From Bullera alba (taxonomy: Eukaryota; Basidiomycota; Tremellomycetes; Tremellales; Bulleraceae): a DNA stretch of 64,000 bases. The first letter of the stretch is position 1; every line of letters starts with the position of its first letter. Under the pieces are notes generated by a model. That model did no database searches, had not been told where the DNA came from, and saw only the letters and a program-made list of their open reading frames with translations. Of the stretch, positions 1-12,500 are shown one piece after another. The stretch covers positions 930,001-994,000 of the forward strand of contig BCIX01000003.1 of NCBI GenBank assembly GCA_001600095.1, written 5' to 3'. A program made the translations under genes and the position numbers.

Positions 1-3000
1 TCGAGATCGAGAATGGTGAGAGGGGAGAACTCATCGATAGGTCGAGCGGCGAAGAAGTCGACTTGGCGAGAGAGGTAGATGCTTCCAGGGAGTATACGAA
101 GGTTGTGCGAGTGTGTCTGTAGCTCAGCGCGGGCGAGACTATAGGAAATATCGTCAGCGGTGTTCTATATCCCGCTCCCCTGCCAAGTCATCTTCACGGT
201 CATCCTCGCCCAAGCAAGATGGATCCGGAGCCAGTGGGTCTAGACCCAAAGTCAAGATCTTTCACATCCCCCGCTCGTGACCATCATTGCCTTCATCCCC
301 TTCCTCCGTGACGTTCGCCCTCGCGACCAGGCCAGACGCAAAATGGTGATATTGGGGTACGTTTTGAATCGAATGAAAATGGTGGTGAAGTGTGCCACAC
401 GTCCCGATTCCTGATAGCTGTACTCACCTTGCGACAGCAGTCGTCCCTAGAGTTGGCTCCTTGGTGACCTCTGGTAACACCACTTCATCCGACACAGCAC
501 TCGGCAGTATCCATCTCGCCCTCACCCCGGACTCCACGTCCAGATCCGTTCCCGAGTCGCCGAACGCCTTGGTACGCATCATCTCCGTCAACGCACTCGC
601 TCCACTGGACCGTCTCACTCCCGATTCCAGCACGACACGGGGCTTGGCGGGTCTGAGGGAGATACGCGCCAGCTCCAGGTAATTCAGCGTTGGTCGGTAT
701 ATCACCAAGTCCTGCAAGCACGACGTTGTAGACAGTGGGTCTCTCCTACAGTCACTGAAGACGAAAAGACCGGGGCCGGAGGCTGACTGGAGTCCAGGAC
801 CTTCTGAGTGACCGGGTTTGGTGGAGGCTGTCCGGGGTGATCGCAATCTTGCAATAGGGGTGACCACCACTGATAAAGGGTACATCTGACTCTGGTTGGT
901 AGGCTGAGGTGTCGCATGTGTCGCCGCAGAAGCAGGTCCTCCGTATGGGCTGAGGGGGTAGACGTGTATAGTACCCTTTCCAGTGGCTACGCCTACCATG
1001 CGTCCATCGTCGGACCAGGCGACTCCATCGACATGGGCAGAGGTATTACCCCGGCGTAGCTCGTACATATGCCACACTTCGCCGTGGGGATCTGAGCGAG
1101 GTGATTTCCGAGATCCACCCGCCTCATGTGGACTCGGCCCAGCGGGATGTATATCGACAACGTGTTGAGATCGCCCATCGGCTGCAGCAACTAGTAGACG
1201 GGTTCCATCTGGCGAAAATGACAGATGGGCAATCTCCTGAGATCGACTGGCGTGCTCCGACCCGCTTCCATTGCCAATTCGATTCATCCGTGGGTTCATC
1301 TGAGGCGAATGGGGAATGGGTGATTTCGAGGGAGGTAATTTGAAATGAGCGATGGTCTGTAACAAGCTCGATCCCGTGCTTGGTCCGGAGTCGAGTAAAG
1401 TGGGTTTCTGGCGGGATGTCGAGCTGCTCCGTCTCGCTTTGGGTGCCGTCTTGACCGCAGGTCGGGCAAACAAATCGACGACTTTGACCCACACTCCCCG
1501 CTCCTTCTGCGCAGAGTTCTCCCTCAATTCCCCGGTCATGCCCTCCTCCTCTGCACTCGTCCGATCACTGACGATACTATCTGTGGACTCGAGATGCTCG
1601 TCATCAGCCAAAGCGCCCGACACCTCGGAAGGTGCGCTCCTGGCCAACCGCCCCGCTCTGGCTCTACTAGCCGCTTGCGCCCCCATCTTCAATCCAGCCC
1701 ATACACCTCTCGCCACACCTCCCCCAATCTCGACCGCAGAGGTGAGAAGAGCAGTCTGTCCGCCGTGTGAGGTGCTATATTGGGGAGCTGTGCTGCCTGA
1801 TGCAATAGGCACGTTGGGGTCGTGGGCGCTTGTCGAGGTGGATTGACTGGTGACTATGGATCCACAGCCATCGGGACCCGGGTGCAGAGGGGTACTGGGA
1901 GTAGCGTAGGTTAGAAGCCTTCCGGACAGTGCCACGACTGGCAGTGTGGTATGACTGTCGAGAGAGACCGAGTCAATGGGCTCATGGATGACAGAAAGGT
2001 CATGCGGAGAGAACAGGTGAATTAGGGGGCGGGGTAGAGATAACGCCTGATTGAAGCGTCAGCATGAGGGAACACCAACACGAACATGAAGCACATACCA
2101 CAGCTATGGCTCGCGCAGACACGTGTAACGATGCTGCCGAGCCGTGACCTAGATTGAGACGCCGTAAGGCTTGTCCAGTGCGCAGATCGAGAATGTACAG
2201 TGACAGGGAGGACTGCCGCTTGTGAATAGCTCTGGTACTATACCCAAACTGTCAGTACTGATCCCAGTTACACGCCTCTGACCACTTACATCACAGCAAC
2301 ACATGGACCCTCCGCTCCCTTCAACCTCGACGGAAGCATGCGCGAAGCACATACCTCCTCTGCGCCTCCGCTGGGCTTCGTGGCGTCGACTCCCTCCACA
2401 GCACTGACCACAGTTGACGCATCACAACGTATCTCCGACAAACTGAACACTTCCTCCGGAGCTGGGAAGATCTCTCGAACATGTGGATCATCAGGAACTG
2501 AACCTGACACGGCGGCGAATACCCGTAAAGCATGACGTGCGGTGGAGACGAGAAGGACCGGGCTGATCAGTCAACCATTAGTGAGCTTACAGTCCTTATC
2601 GCACTGACAGGCTGAACATACACTCTCCCGTTGCCATCGCCAAAGTCGTGCTTGTCCCAGCTCGCACAGCTTTCAAGGTCTCCAGGTGTCGTAGAGGGAG
2701 TGATAATCACCTCTTTGGAGGGAGAAGCCGGCAGGAACCCTTTGAGGGTTGGGATGCCGGGGAGAGAGGGAAGATGAGACAAGATAGGGGACAGCAACGA
2801 GTTGGAGTCGTCACTACCAATGAGATCAGCGCCCATACGAAGGCCTTGGAGTGTGTCCTTAGCCCACCTGATATCTACCGCTGTAGACATACGTTGTTAG
2901 TCTGCGTGTCCAAGGTGCATACCGCACGTTGCACTTACGGGTTGCCTTTCGCCGAGCTCCCGCCGCCGCCGAGCGCCTCGCTCCCATATCTCTCTGCACC

Positions 3001-3080
3001 CGCCTCGGACCACTGCCTCTTGACACATTCTCTCCTTCGGGACCCACACGTTGATTGACGACATGGTCCGATAGAGGCAT
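1..3080 (-). CDS. BCAS3/PHAF-like WD40 autophagy protein, 3' end cut by window edge
   Basis: The protein reads leftwards from an ATG at 3080 and runs off position 1. Several short introns interrupt it; the first (about 2883-2941) joins a basic N-terminal exon in frame to the exon at 2567-2882. The diagnostic part lies in the long exon at 424-1935. It has a WD40-like SFSPDGTRLL blade, a second blade with the core GVAWSDDGRMVGVATGKGT, then HVYPLSPYGGP, which matches the arrangement of human BCAS3. A later exon near positions 1-120 continues in a clean frame (RILPGSIYLSRQVDFF), so the gene extends past the window. BCAS3 binds phosphoinositides and, with PHAF1, is recruited to phagophore assembly sites; that role is taken from the family. 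The first exon is the least certain part, although splicing keeps its frame. The stretch at 121-420 contains at least one further exon and intron that I could not place exactly. Confidence 0.72.
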
Positions 3081-4625
3081 GAAGTGTCGCAGTCGTACTG
3101 CGAAGGAAGGCTAAGGTTGGTTCGGGTGGTGGATGTGACTGGTTGTGTGCTCAAGCAATCTGCAAGCTGATTATCAGTCACTGTCCTCCATCAACAAGAG
3201 CGAAGCACAGATTGCCTGGTACACTCACGATATGGATGACTGCTTGTCAATGATCAAGAGTCAAAGGGGAGAATCGATGACGGTCAGCGTTGCCAACTGG
3301 ACCGGCGCGAGTGATGGGGAGGCCGGGAGTGCGAGCAAGCAGGTGGCAAACGCGTGTCAAGCTGGGCCGGAGCTAATCTGATGTCCGAAGCGGTATGTAC
3401 CGGAGACGACGTGGCGGAGGTGATGCTGCAGTTGGCGAGGTCGTTCAAGTGGAAGTGGCAAGTAATCTGTTGATTGAGATGAGGCAGCTATTACTCAAGG
3501 ACTTGTGCATCTGACCTAGACTCTCCAACATGAGATCGACTCGAACATGACAAGTCGGCAACTCCTCAGCGTCAACAAGCGCGCGTCATCCACCTTTGAC
3601 CAGCTGCCCGGCGAGCGGCGAGCGACGCGAACGCCTCGACCTCCACCGTTGCTATCTCGTTCCGGCAAGTGTCGCTGAATTGCCCAATCGGGCAAATGGC
3701 AGAGGTGACAAATATGCATAGGATCCTTAACGTCAGCGCAGAAAGAACTCTGAACAGCTCTGGACTGACGCGATCTTGACCGCGTCGGCGGACATTAGCT
3801 ACTCGTCGTCCTGGTGAGCGGGGCAGCTGGCGGTGAGTCCTCGATCTGTGGATGCGATCGCTGCTGCTAGACGATTGACTCCGCTGGACTCATGGACCTC
3901 CTCTAGCGTTAGATGGTGCCAAGTCGCGTCCTCCCGTATCCCGACGCTCAGATTCGTTTCATATCTCTGCTCAGGGCAGCTAAATAGAGCTAAATTGAGC
4001 TTGCAGTTTCCGCTGGAGATAAGGCCAGGGTTAGGGTCTCGCAATCTGGCTGGACGAATTTGTGGCGGTAAGTCGTTTAAGTGCTTAGCGATATGTAGAG
4101 TAGAGCTGCAGTGCATGATGAAAGAGACAGTAGACTTGTTTGCATCCAAACAACTACATCTTCAGTGTCATCGTTGGAGTGAGGGGCGAGGAAGCTATGC
4201 AACGGTTGCTGAGCATTGTCCTCTGGCCGCTTGGATCTAACTCGGTGCCTGGATTTGCCACCGTACACACTGGTCGCCATCCGGTGCCAAAAAGATGAAA
4301 CGTCAATCAAAATTCCCCTTTGGTCTCCCCCCCTCTCGGACACCCCCTTAGCTCTGGTCGCTCGGTCCTTCGGCGCCACACAAACCCACTCCTCCTAGCT
4401 CCTTCCTCGCCACCTCAGCTTTTCGCAACTCATCTCTCTTCTTCGTTCTCTTCTTCTTCAACTTGTCTACCTAACCAACCTTACTCTCGTCGCTATCTAT
4501 CCTGTCCAAACCCATCCAAGTCAATCACTCGTACAACCACAGATCATCTCACACTCTCTTGACACTCGTATCTGAATCTCTCATTCCATCTCACTCAAAC
4601 CCTTTACCCACCTTCCACCAGCACA
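3081..4625. other. Intergenic region, divergent promoters
   Basis: This 1.5 kb lies between two divergent genes. Its open frames are short and overlap on both strands without a clear codon signal. From about 4320 to 4625 the plus strand is strongly C/T-rich, as expected for the leader of the gene starting at 4626. A weak WD40-gene promoter may lie just right of 3080. I see no RNA gene or repeat. An unrecognised noncoding transcript is possible. Confidence 0.5.
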
Positions 4626-6579
4626 ATGTCCGCCGTTGAAGCTAAACAGGTGAGTGCATCATTCTCATAGCACGTTCTGCGCCCCCACCACTTGGCCACG
4701 AGACTTGTTGTTGTTGGCTATCACGACACGCGACCATTTCTGGTCTGATGCTCAAGCCACCTCCCCTTGGACCTCACGCATCCAGACCGACCAAAAGGTC
4801 TTGCCACCTTCCCTCGCAATTTCATCACTGCGCCTTCCCTTCCTCCATCCCCCCAGCCTCGCCGTAGCACATTTAGCTCAAACTTGACCCTTCGCTGGCC
4901 CTTGTTGGTCACGCAGATCCCCTTCCAGCCAGCGCTAGCTAGTCTCCTCTGACGATTGCCCCTTTGTATCCCTTTGATATCGCGTTCCATATATTTCCGT
5001 TTCCGCACAGACGAAACACCACGACCATCAGTCTCTCCCTTTGTCTTCTTCTCATCTACTCGTCATCACTTCTTGATCAACACTGACAATCCGTCTTCCA
5101 TCCTACTCATTACACACCACTCCTTCAACTCGCTCAACACTCCACTCACGATGACCATCCTCGACTACCTTCACCGACCACAGGAGCCCGTCGCCGTCAA
5201 AGACTCTGCCCCAGAGGTCGTTGAGACATCCCCAAGCGAGACGATCGAGACCAAGCCAGAGGTCGCCGCCGAGGAGAAGGTCGTTGCTCCGGTCGACGAA
5301 GTCGTCCCGGCACCGGTCGCTGCGGTCGAGGAGGTGAGTGCATTGTCGCGTGTTTCCATGCTGATCGCGTCTTCTACAGCCTGCTAAGCAGCCCACCCTT
5401 ACCCACGCTGAGAATGGCACTGCTCACACTGCCGCTGAGCCCGCTACTCAGCTTGACGGCACGCCTGCTGCTCCTGCCGACAAGCCAGTCGAGGAGGAAG
5501 CTGCTAAGCCAGCCACCGAGGAGGCCGCTAAGCCAGCCGAGGTGAAGAAGGACGAGAAGGAGACCACGGTGAAGGTAAGTCGAGACGCGACTCGAAAAAG
5601 GGCAACGATTGACCCAACGCGTGTAGGAGAAGGTCGAGAAGACCAAGGCCGAGGGCAAGGGCTTCTTCGCCAAGTTCTTCGGCGGCAGCAAGTCGCCTAA
5701 GAAGGAGAAAAAGGTGAAGACCCCTAAGGTGTGTTGAAGACAGATCGATTTCAGAGTGATCGCTCACCTCTATACCAGGTCGAGAAAGCCGACCCAGTCG
5801 CCGATGCGCCAGCAACCACCTCCGCCCCTGTCGCCACCGAGGCTACCAAGGTTGAGGAGGCCCCGGCTGCCGCCACCGCTGAGGAGACACCTGCTGCTGC
5901 CCCTGTCGAGGCCGAAGCCAAGCCTTCGATTATCGGAGTCGCTGCCGCCGAGCCCGCTGCTGCCGAAGTCCCAGTCGCTGCTCCTTCCGTCATCCAGGCT
6001 CCCGCCGTTATCGAGCCAGAGGCTATCAAGGAGTCGTGAGTGTGGCGGCTTCAAGGTAGATGACCAAACTGAGACATGTTCAGTCAATCCACGGGATCTG
6101 TCGCGCCAGCTGCTGCCACCACTGCTCAAGCCGAACCGGCTGCTGCTGTCGCTGAACCAGCGGCCGCCGAGGCACCGGTTGCCGAGAAGAAGGAGGAGAC
6201 CGTGAGTGGATCCTGATACTCGGTCACGAGTCGCTCGCTGATTCTTGATCCAGCCCAAGGCTGTCAAGGCTAACCGAAGATTGTCAACGCGGTTCATCAA
6301 CGGTATCAAGAACTTTGGCAAGAAAGAGCACGCTACCTCGCCAAAGGAGGAGAAGTCAGCCGAGGCTGTCGAGGCCAAGCCCGCTGAGGAGGCCACTGTC
6401 ACCTCTACTGAGGCCCCTGTTCTCGGGAAGCCAATCCCAACGGAGCCATTGTCAATCGACGAGGTGAGTGTGGCGATAATCAGGGTGTCGAGTAGACTGC
6501 TGACCGTCGCTAGCCCGTTCAGAAGTCCGGCCCATCGCCAGCCATCGCCTCGGCTCCAGTTGTCTCCACCACTGCTTAG
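4626..6579 (+). CDS. Ala/Pro/Glu-rich disordered protein, eight exons
   Basis: Exons are 4626-4649, 5184-5333, 5380-5574, 5627-5728, 5779-6035, 6084-6201, 6254-6463 and 6514-6579, all joined by GT-AG introns that keep one frame. Exon 1 codes only MSAVEAKQ and is followed by a 534 nt intron, ten times the local norm. The product is dominated by Ala, Pro, Glu, Val and Lys and is probably disordered. Two basic islands stand out: GFFAKFFGGSKSPKKEKK in exon 4 and RRLSTRFINGIKNFGKK in exon 7. Both look like amphipathic membrane- or protein-binding helices. I do not recognise a family; a Meu6/AKAP-like scaffold would be a guess. The long, pyrimidine-rich leader and first intron suggest strong expression. 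A second ATG at 5151 opens an alternative first exon in frame. Confidence 0.8.
4650..5183 (+). other. Unusually long first intron with alternative first exon
   Basis: The intron starts GTGAGTGC after MSAVEAKQ and ends ACCACAG before GAG CCC. Its last third is pyrimidine-rich like a leader and holds an ATG at 5151. That ATG reads MTILDYLHRPQ and runs without a stop straight into exon 2 in the same frame. A transcript starting inside this intron would give an alternative N-terminus. Confidence 0.6.
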
Positions 6580-7136
6580 ATTGATTGCCCAGTGATCTCG
6601 ACTTGAAGTTGCCGTACTCCTTCTTCACTGTTCGATTTGCCCTCCTCTTTGTGCTTATAATTCCATTGCCCCTCGTCATCTTTTAATCGCGAGCCCACAG
6701 TGCTTGTTCGTCATGACATATCCTCTTCGAACTGTCCCAGCCGCTCGTCCATTGTGGTCACCTGCTTCACTTACGATGATGCATGATGTTTGAGGTCGAG
6801 AGTGCCTTTGCAAGGAGCGGTTGCTGAGCATTGAGCAAGACGATACACGACGATACTTGTAGAGTGTGACGAGCCAATTGCAACCAGTACGTCTTCCGGG
6901 GCCGGGAGTCTGGGGCCTGGGCGGTGCGATCAGGTTATTTATTCGACCCTCCATATACCGTGTTGACGTTTCAGCGCATCTCGCGTGGCCTCCACCGGAA
7001 AAAGTTGAGATCAGCATGAGCCTCCTACGCTTGCAGGCCGACTTGCAGCAGCTTTGGGATTGCTTTGATATAGCTAAAACTTTAGTGACTGCTGCTTATC
7101 CGCGCTTCGCTTCCTTGTATCTGCCGGACTTCCGAC
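6580..7136. other. Intergenic, tandem genes
   Basis: This holds the 3' UTR of the Ala/Pro/Glu-rich gene and the promoter and leader of RPA12. The stretch near 6930-6960 is locally A/T-rich (TTATTTATT, ATATAC). I see no coding frame or RNA gene. Confidence 0.5.
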
Positions 7137-7722
7137 ATGGCCCCTTCAACACGAGTAGCGGCCCAGAGGATCGGCTCGTTATTGTTTTGCCCGGCCTGTG
7201 GGACATTACTGGATCTGCCAAAGGACGATCAGGATGAGATCCCGTGTGATCACTGTGGGAGGACCGAGCCTGCTTCATGTGAGTCAACCCCTCATCTTCT
7301 TGTGTCCGTTCTGAAGCTTGGGCCGAATGTGCGTACAGTCGTTCGTGACTGACTGAGGATAGCCTATGAGAACCTGCCGACCAAGACGTATTCCTCTCCA
7401 AATGCCTTTCCCTCTACGCTCAGGAGTAAGCGGGCATTAGTGCAGAATACGGTGGAGGAGGGCGAGGCAGCCAAAGATAAGGATCCCATAGTGAGCATCA
7501 CTGACGACCACTTATTTCTGAGACCTCACTGACCCGGCGATAGGCCCAAGAAAAATGTCAAAAGTGCGGTCACATCGGATTGAGCTACAAGGTCATGCAG
7601 CTGCGTTCTGCCGATGAAGGCAGCACAGTCTTCTACAAGGTGAGTCATCTGCCCATGGTCAAATTCGGTACTTACTAGTATAGTGTATGAGCTGTGGAGA
7701 CCAGACGTCCGTCAACAACTAG
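7137..7722 (+). CDS. RPA12: RNA polymerase I subunit RPA12
   Basis: Four exons: 7137-7278, 7363-7490, 7544-7639 and 7684-7722. The N-terminal zinc ribbon is CPAC (residues about 18-21) followed by CDHCG. The C-terminal TFIIS-type ribbon is CQKCG followed by [15 protein letters not shown] and CGD; the RSADEG loop carries the acidic residues that enter the active site and support RNA cleavage. Length (about 134 aa) and the two-ribbon layout fit the Rpa12/A12.2 family rather than RPB9 or RPC11, mainly from the short linker and the [13 protein letters not shown] form. The protein works in nucleolar rRNA transcription, in cleavage and termination. The last exon is only 39 nt and supplies the final cysteine pair. 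The start is the first ATG giving a family-like N-terminus. Confidence 0.9.
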
Positions 7723-7984
7723 GATTGTCCCGCTCTCCGTTTCATCTTCGCCTTTCGACCTCTTTCGACGTTTCCACGGGTACGATGTCCTTCGATACCG
7801 ACTTGTTGTATTTCATCCCGGATTGGACTATCGCTACATGCATGATACACTCATGCCGATCTGATGGTTCTACTCTACATCCAGGGGGGAATGAACTCCA
7901 CGTCAAGAAATGAATCAAACGGAAGTGGTCGATACTGCCTTGCAACAGGCTATCCTATCACAGTTTACCCCGGATTCAGCATCT

Positions 7985-10015
7985 CTAAGCATCCTGCCCT
8001 TCCTTCTTCTTCATCTCCTCCCATATCGACTTCATCCTCTCCGTCTCTTTGCGCCTTCTCTGCACGATCACCGTAACCACGAGAATCACACTCCAAACCA
8101 GGAGCCAACTGAGACAGTGCACGTCGATCAGCGGTGTCCCGGCGAATGTCAAAAAGGAGGCTGAGCTCACCCCAGATTCACGGCAAAGTTTTGTGCCAGA
8201 TGGTTTTTCGTGCCAAAGATGATACTTTTGGACATGTCGACTGGAAACCCGGGATCAGTCCAAATCCTGACCCAGATGACCTGTTCAGTGTATCGTGAGT
8301 GACTTACCGAGGTTCCATACAGGCATCATGTATCTATCGAACGACAGTCAGGCATTGCTTCTTCGCACCTCGCTGACACCAGCAACAATTCGCACTCACC
8401 CATATCTGTAGAAATCGGGCATGTTGGAGATACTCAAGAATGCCGTTGAGACCTGTCACAAACGTCAGCCACAGCTCGCAGACTTACGCGCACCACTCAC
8501 GTTCAAGATGACCCAGAAGATGAGGAAAAATGGGAAGAAAGGCCCGAGCCAGAGATACACTGTCTCCATGACGAAACCCAGGCCGGACATGGTGATCCAG
8601 TTGCCCATCCAGTAAAGGACGAATCCGCCCTTCCCATATTTTCTGCTGAAGCTGACCAAGAAGGCCAATGATACTAGAGAGTAATGCAGGGATATCCAGA
8701 AGTAGGCTAGTTGTCGAACGGGCAAACCGACACGTCAGCTAAGAGCACAAAATGACGAGAGCGCAGGAGAGTTGAAACAGGAGCGACTGACCCATGAATG
8801 GAAGGAGTGTCTTGATCATGATTTCGGAACCGAGAGCTAGCTTGTCCTGTATCAACGGAAGACCTTGTTGGTTCCAAGCGACGGAGATGAGGAAGGTGAA
8901 CTGAGGAGATAACATGAGCTTCGGTCCACCACTGGCAATAACCACAGCGCATTGACTTACGATGATAAGATATACAGTGCCAACAGTGGTCGAAGCGGTT
9001 CCCTGTCATCAATCACACAATCAGAGTCCGCTTTCCAAGCAGATGGGACCACTCACCGCCAGCTGGTCAAATGGATGGAGATTGTGTAAGTTGTAATTGA
9101 AAGGTCCGGTTACTGTGCCTTCTGGAGCTGCAGCTAGGATTGCCGAAGCATTACCCTGCGCCAAGATCTGAGAGGCGAGCTGTGTGCCTGCCGATGAGGC
9201 TGCTTGAGTCATGATCCTGCCAGAGAGCCGAGTGATGTATTGATTCGCCCCGTAAAAGTTCCTAGCTTCTTCGTAAATGAAGGTAATGGCACCTCCAGCT
9301 TGTATCACTGTCAACGCAACCCTTCCAAGAGGGATATACGAGATCTCCCGCGGACTCACGTTGCCAGGAAGTACCAGAGTTGAGGGCTGACCAGACTCCA
9401 CTGGTAGCATTGGCATTGACGATCATGACCGCCCACACATCCTGATTCTCCACCCTCCTTCTTCCGTACTCGAAAGGGTCGACGCCTATGCCTCCATTCT
9501 CTATCCGTAATGTCCGGATAGTCTCATAGTCGATCTCCCTGAATCCAAGATGTGGATCGGATGTCTCTGCTTGTAAGACTGCATTCCTCACTGCTGGACC
9601 AAGTACCGCTGGATGAACTGTCCCATCTGGCGAGGCTTGTGAGTCGAGGTCGATGAGCTCAACGGTGAAATGCGTCGCTCTAGGTATTTGAAGGTAGTAA
9701 GATCCTACGACATGGTCAGAAGTGTACATGCCTGCTTGAAGCATGACTCACCAAAGTATATCGAGATGAAGAGAAACATGAATATCGTGATCAGTCCGAA
9801 AGTCTTGATGAAAGCCATCATCAGCTCAATCGCAGATTCGCAAGCAAAATCGACCGACTCACGAGGAAAGCAAGCTTTGCCCATGCTCTTCTCTCCTTCT
9901 TCAAATCCCTGGAGAAGAGACCATGCCTTGGTGACCCGTCCGGGGCCTCCTTCGATAAAAGAACATCTCTCACAGACGGCGAGGTCTTGGGCACGCCTCG
10001 TATTGTAATCGCCAT
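7985..10015 (-). CDS. DUF3533/SNG1-type multispanning membrane protein (copy 1)
   Basis: The ATG at 10015 starts a hydrophilic N-terminus. Then come a first membrane segment (AWAKLAFLVS), a large extracytoplasmic-type domain (9744-9030), and a run of membrane helices at 8170-8900. The tail (RRRKETERMKSIWEEMKKK) is basic and ends at 7985. The VWAVMIVNANATSG motif in the large domain and the SGLGFVMETVYLWLGPFFPFFLIFWVILN helices match the DUF3533 family. Yeast Sng1, which gives nitrosoguanidine resistance and affects membrane lipid asymmetry, belongs to it. At least seven short introns interrupt the gene. It is divergent from a paralogue at 10505, suggesting an old duplication by inversion and a shared promoter. 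Substrate or exact function cannot be read from the sequence. Confidence 0.8.
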
Positions 10016-10504
10016 GATGAGTGAGGTTGGGCGATTATGACTGGACCTCGACGTATATCTTCCTCACTCCGGTTGTCGTCGAACTCGTCCTCACTGCTAT
10101 TCGCAGGCTTGCTAGATTAATGCATCCACCGATCTCTAGACCAAGATTGGGCTTGTAGCTCCCAGACTCTTTGGCGAAGATGTTTTCACTGCTGACGTCG
10201 ATGTCTCGACATTGTCTCGATGCCGGTCGATGCCGGTGCTGGTGCAGGTGCCGTGCCTTGAGTCAGGTCCGATTCCAGCTTTGTTGCAAATCTAATTTTA
10301 GTCTCGATCGTGATGTCACCAAGCTGCAGAGCGATGAGATCCGACAACTTTTGCAAAGCATCGGTCAATGTCACGAACCAGTCGAGTCGAGGCATCTGGG
10401 CTCATCTGTGGGGGGCGTTCGCTCTACTGATCCATCATTGTAAGGAGCCGGAATTGAACCTTCTGACCTACAGTCCTCCTTGAAGCCAACAACTCTCGCT
10501 CGGT
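10016..10504. promoter_or_regulatory. Shared divergent promoter of the two DUF3533 genes
   Basis: Only 489 nt separate the two start codons, so the two paralogues probably share regulatory sequence. It contains an imperfect GATGCCGGTCGATGCCGGTG repeat near 10219. No canonical core element could be assigned. Confidence 0.45.
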
Positions 10505-12500
10505 ATGCCGGACGAAGCCTTGTCTTCCTCATCCACCATCCGAGATCCGTCGACAGATGAAGCAGCTCAACAACCCCATCAGGAGCCAAGTGGGAAAGAG
10601 TTTCAGAGAGCAGGATGGACAGCGACCACTGTACCAAATGCCGGTGCCGCTGGGAAGGGTGTGCTGATGAGCAAAGGCGGAGCAGCTCGGAATTGGGATG
10701 ACGTTCAGGTCGATGACAAGCATCATCTGTCGTCGCCAAAGATCAAAGGTGCCAGAACGGCAGCTATCAAAGTGAGTAAATGTCCTGCCTTGGATTGGAA
10801 TACGGATACATTGGTCGTTGGTTCCCCATACCTCGGCTGACATCATGGCTGTCAGAAAGGCGCATTCATCTACGCTCTCATCACCATATGGCTATGGATC
10901 TGCTTATCGTTCTTCTGGGGATCGGTATACTCGCTCGAATCGTATTTCCCTCAACTCACACTCCATTTCGTCTCCTTCGATGACGACCCCAACTCGTTCC
11001 TCACTCCACCCATGCTGAACGAAGCCCAGTATCAGGCGAATCTACCTGCCAGCGTGGCTCATTTCGGATGGACGATTAAGCCCAGCTCAGACTATCCCAA
11101 TGGCATTCAGGATGTCCAGGACAGTATACTCCGGCAAGATGCCTGGGTCGCCGTGGTAGTCAATGCGAATGCGACGACTGCATGGAGACAGGCTCTAGCC
11201 GACGGAGATGCCAGCTACGACCCCACCGGTGCAATGACGATATACTACCAAAGCGCAAGATTCTACCAGGTCACTCTTCTGTACTTCGAGCAAACGGTGC
11301 GTTCTCGATGAGATATCAGGTGGTAGGATCTAACTGATATTATGTTGCTCAGATTGCCAAAAACCTCATCAACCCTCTGGCAACAGCTCGAGGTCAAGCT
11401 TTCCAGTCATTCCTCTCCTCATCACAGGGCAATGCGAATGCTCTGACTCTGGCAAGTCAAGTTCCTCAGGCTCTGGGCGTTGCATTCGGATATGGCATCC
11501 GTGACCTTCGCGAGATACCAAACGGCGCCTGGTCTGGAGCTGCACCAATGGAAGCTGCTTTGATCTACTATGTGAGTGTACATCCTATCGCTATCCCGAT
11601 AGGTCGCACGTTGACATTTCTTCAGGTCATCTTTGCCTTTTACATAGCACTGTTCGGGGGGATGGCGAGGATGAAGTCGGGTCTTCAGGACAAGTTACGG
11701 TTCACCACCATGTTGAAGTTCAGACTTGGTTGGCCTCTTCTCGCCTATTTCTTCATCGTCAGTCCAGCTCCATCCCAACTCAGCGCTCTCTAACGCCAGC
11801 TTAGTCCCTCTGGTTCACGTTGATCGAGCGGGCATTCCAAATCCCAACTTCTGCATGGATGGGATCAGGTGGGTCACCCCTCGTGAGAGCGATCAGGGGC
11901 AGCGTGCTGATATCCGGCCGGTAGGCGGCTTCGTGACGCTGTGGGCGTTGAACTATGTCACTCTGATAGCGGCAGGATGGGCGATAGAGACGATGTTGGC
12001 GGTACTGGGTTTGCCATGGCTCCCCTTCTTCTTGATCCTCTGGATCATCCGTGAGTTTCGTTAAATCAGAGTGATACAGCTTATGCTGACATCATATTGT
12101 GGCAGTAAATATCAGTAAGTACACTGAATCACGCTTCTCTGTTCAGGTGTCTCTGGATGTTTAGTCACTGACCCATCTCAGCCTCATCCTTCTACCCTAT
12201 CGAGCTACAGCCCATATTCTACCGGTTCCTCCGGTGGACCCCATTCCTGCACAATGTCGAGGTGAGATACATGTTCCAGGGTTGCGACCAGTCCACTGAT
12301 GTCGGATCGTCTACCAGGGCTTCAAGATCATCGCTTATGGGACCGACCTGCAACACCGCCTCGGACTCCATTTCGGCATCATCTTCGCTGTTATTGGCGT
12401 GGAACTGATCTTCTTCCCCTTGAGCTTGTTCTTCGAACGATGGAGTATGGATAGGTCCAAGTTGAGGGAGATGCAAAAGGAGAGGAACAAGGAGGAGTAA
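10505..12500 (+). CDS. DUF3533/SNG1-type multispanning membrane protein (copy 2)
   Basis: Exon 1 (10505-10771) codes a hydrophilic, Ser/Gln-rich N-terminus. Exon 2 opens with the first membrane helix (KGAFIYALITIWLWICLSFF), then the large soluble domain with the family motif QDAWVAVVVNANATTAW. Further exons give the C-terminal membrane block, including AIETMLAVLGLPWLPFFLILW and GLHFGIIFAVIGVELIFFP, and the tail ERWSMDRSKLREMQKERNKEE, which closes at 12500. The layout mirrors the minus-strand neighbour, although the sequences are well diverged. Copy 2 has a longer N-terminal tail. In yeast the family member Sng1 sits in the plasma membrane; that location is inferred here. Intron donors are GTGAGT/GTAAGT throughout. 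Confidence 0.82.

Noticed and set aside
4020..4045. Telomere-like GGGTTAGGGT
   Set aside because: Only one and a half units occur, without an array, inside an ordinary intergenic region.
3833..4240. 135-codon plus-strand frame left of the Ala/Pro/Glu-rich gene
   Set aside because: A minus-strand frame of similar size overlaps it, codon bias is weak and no domain is visible.
10440..10510. tRNA-like B box on the minus strand (GGTTCAATTCC) near GGACTGTAGGTC
   Set aside because: The sequence has a B-box match and a GTA triplet in a loop, but no matching acceptor stem, no D arm and a poor T stem. It is treated as chance within the divergent promoter.
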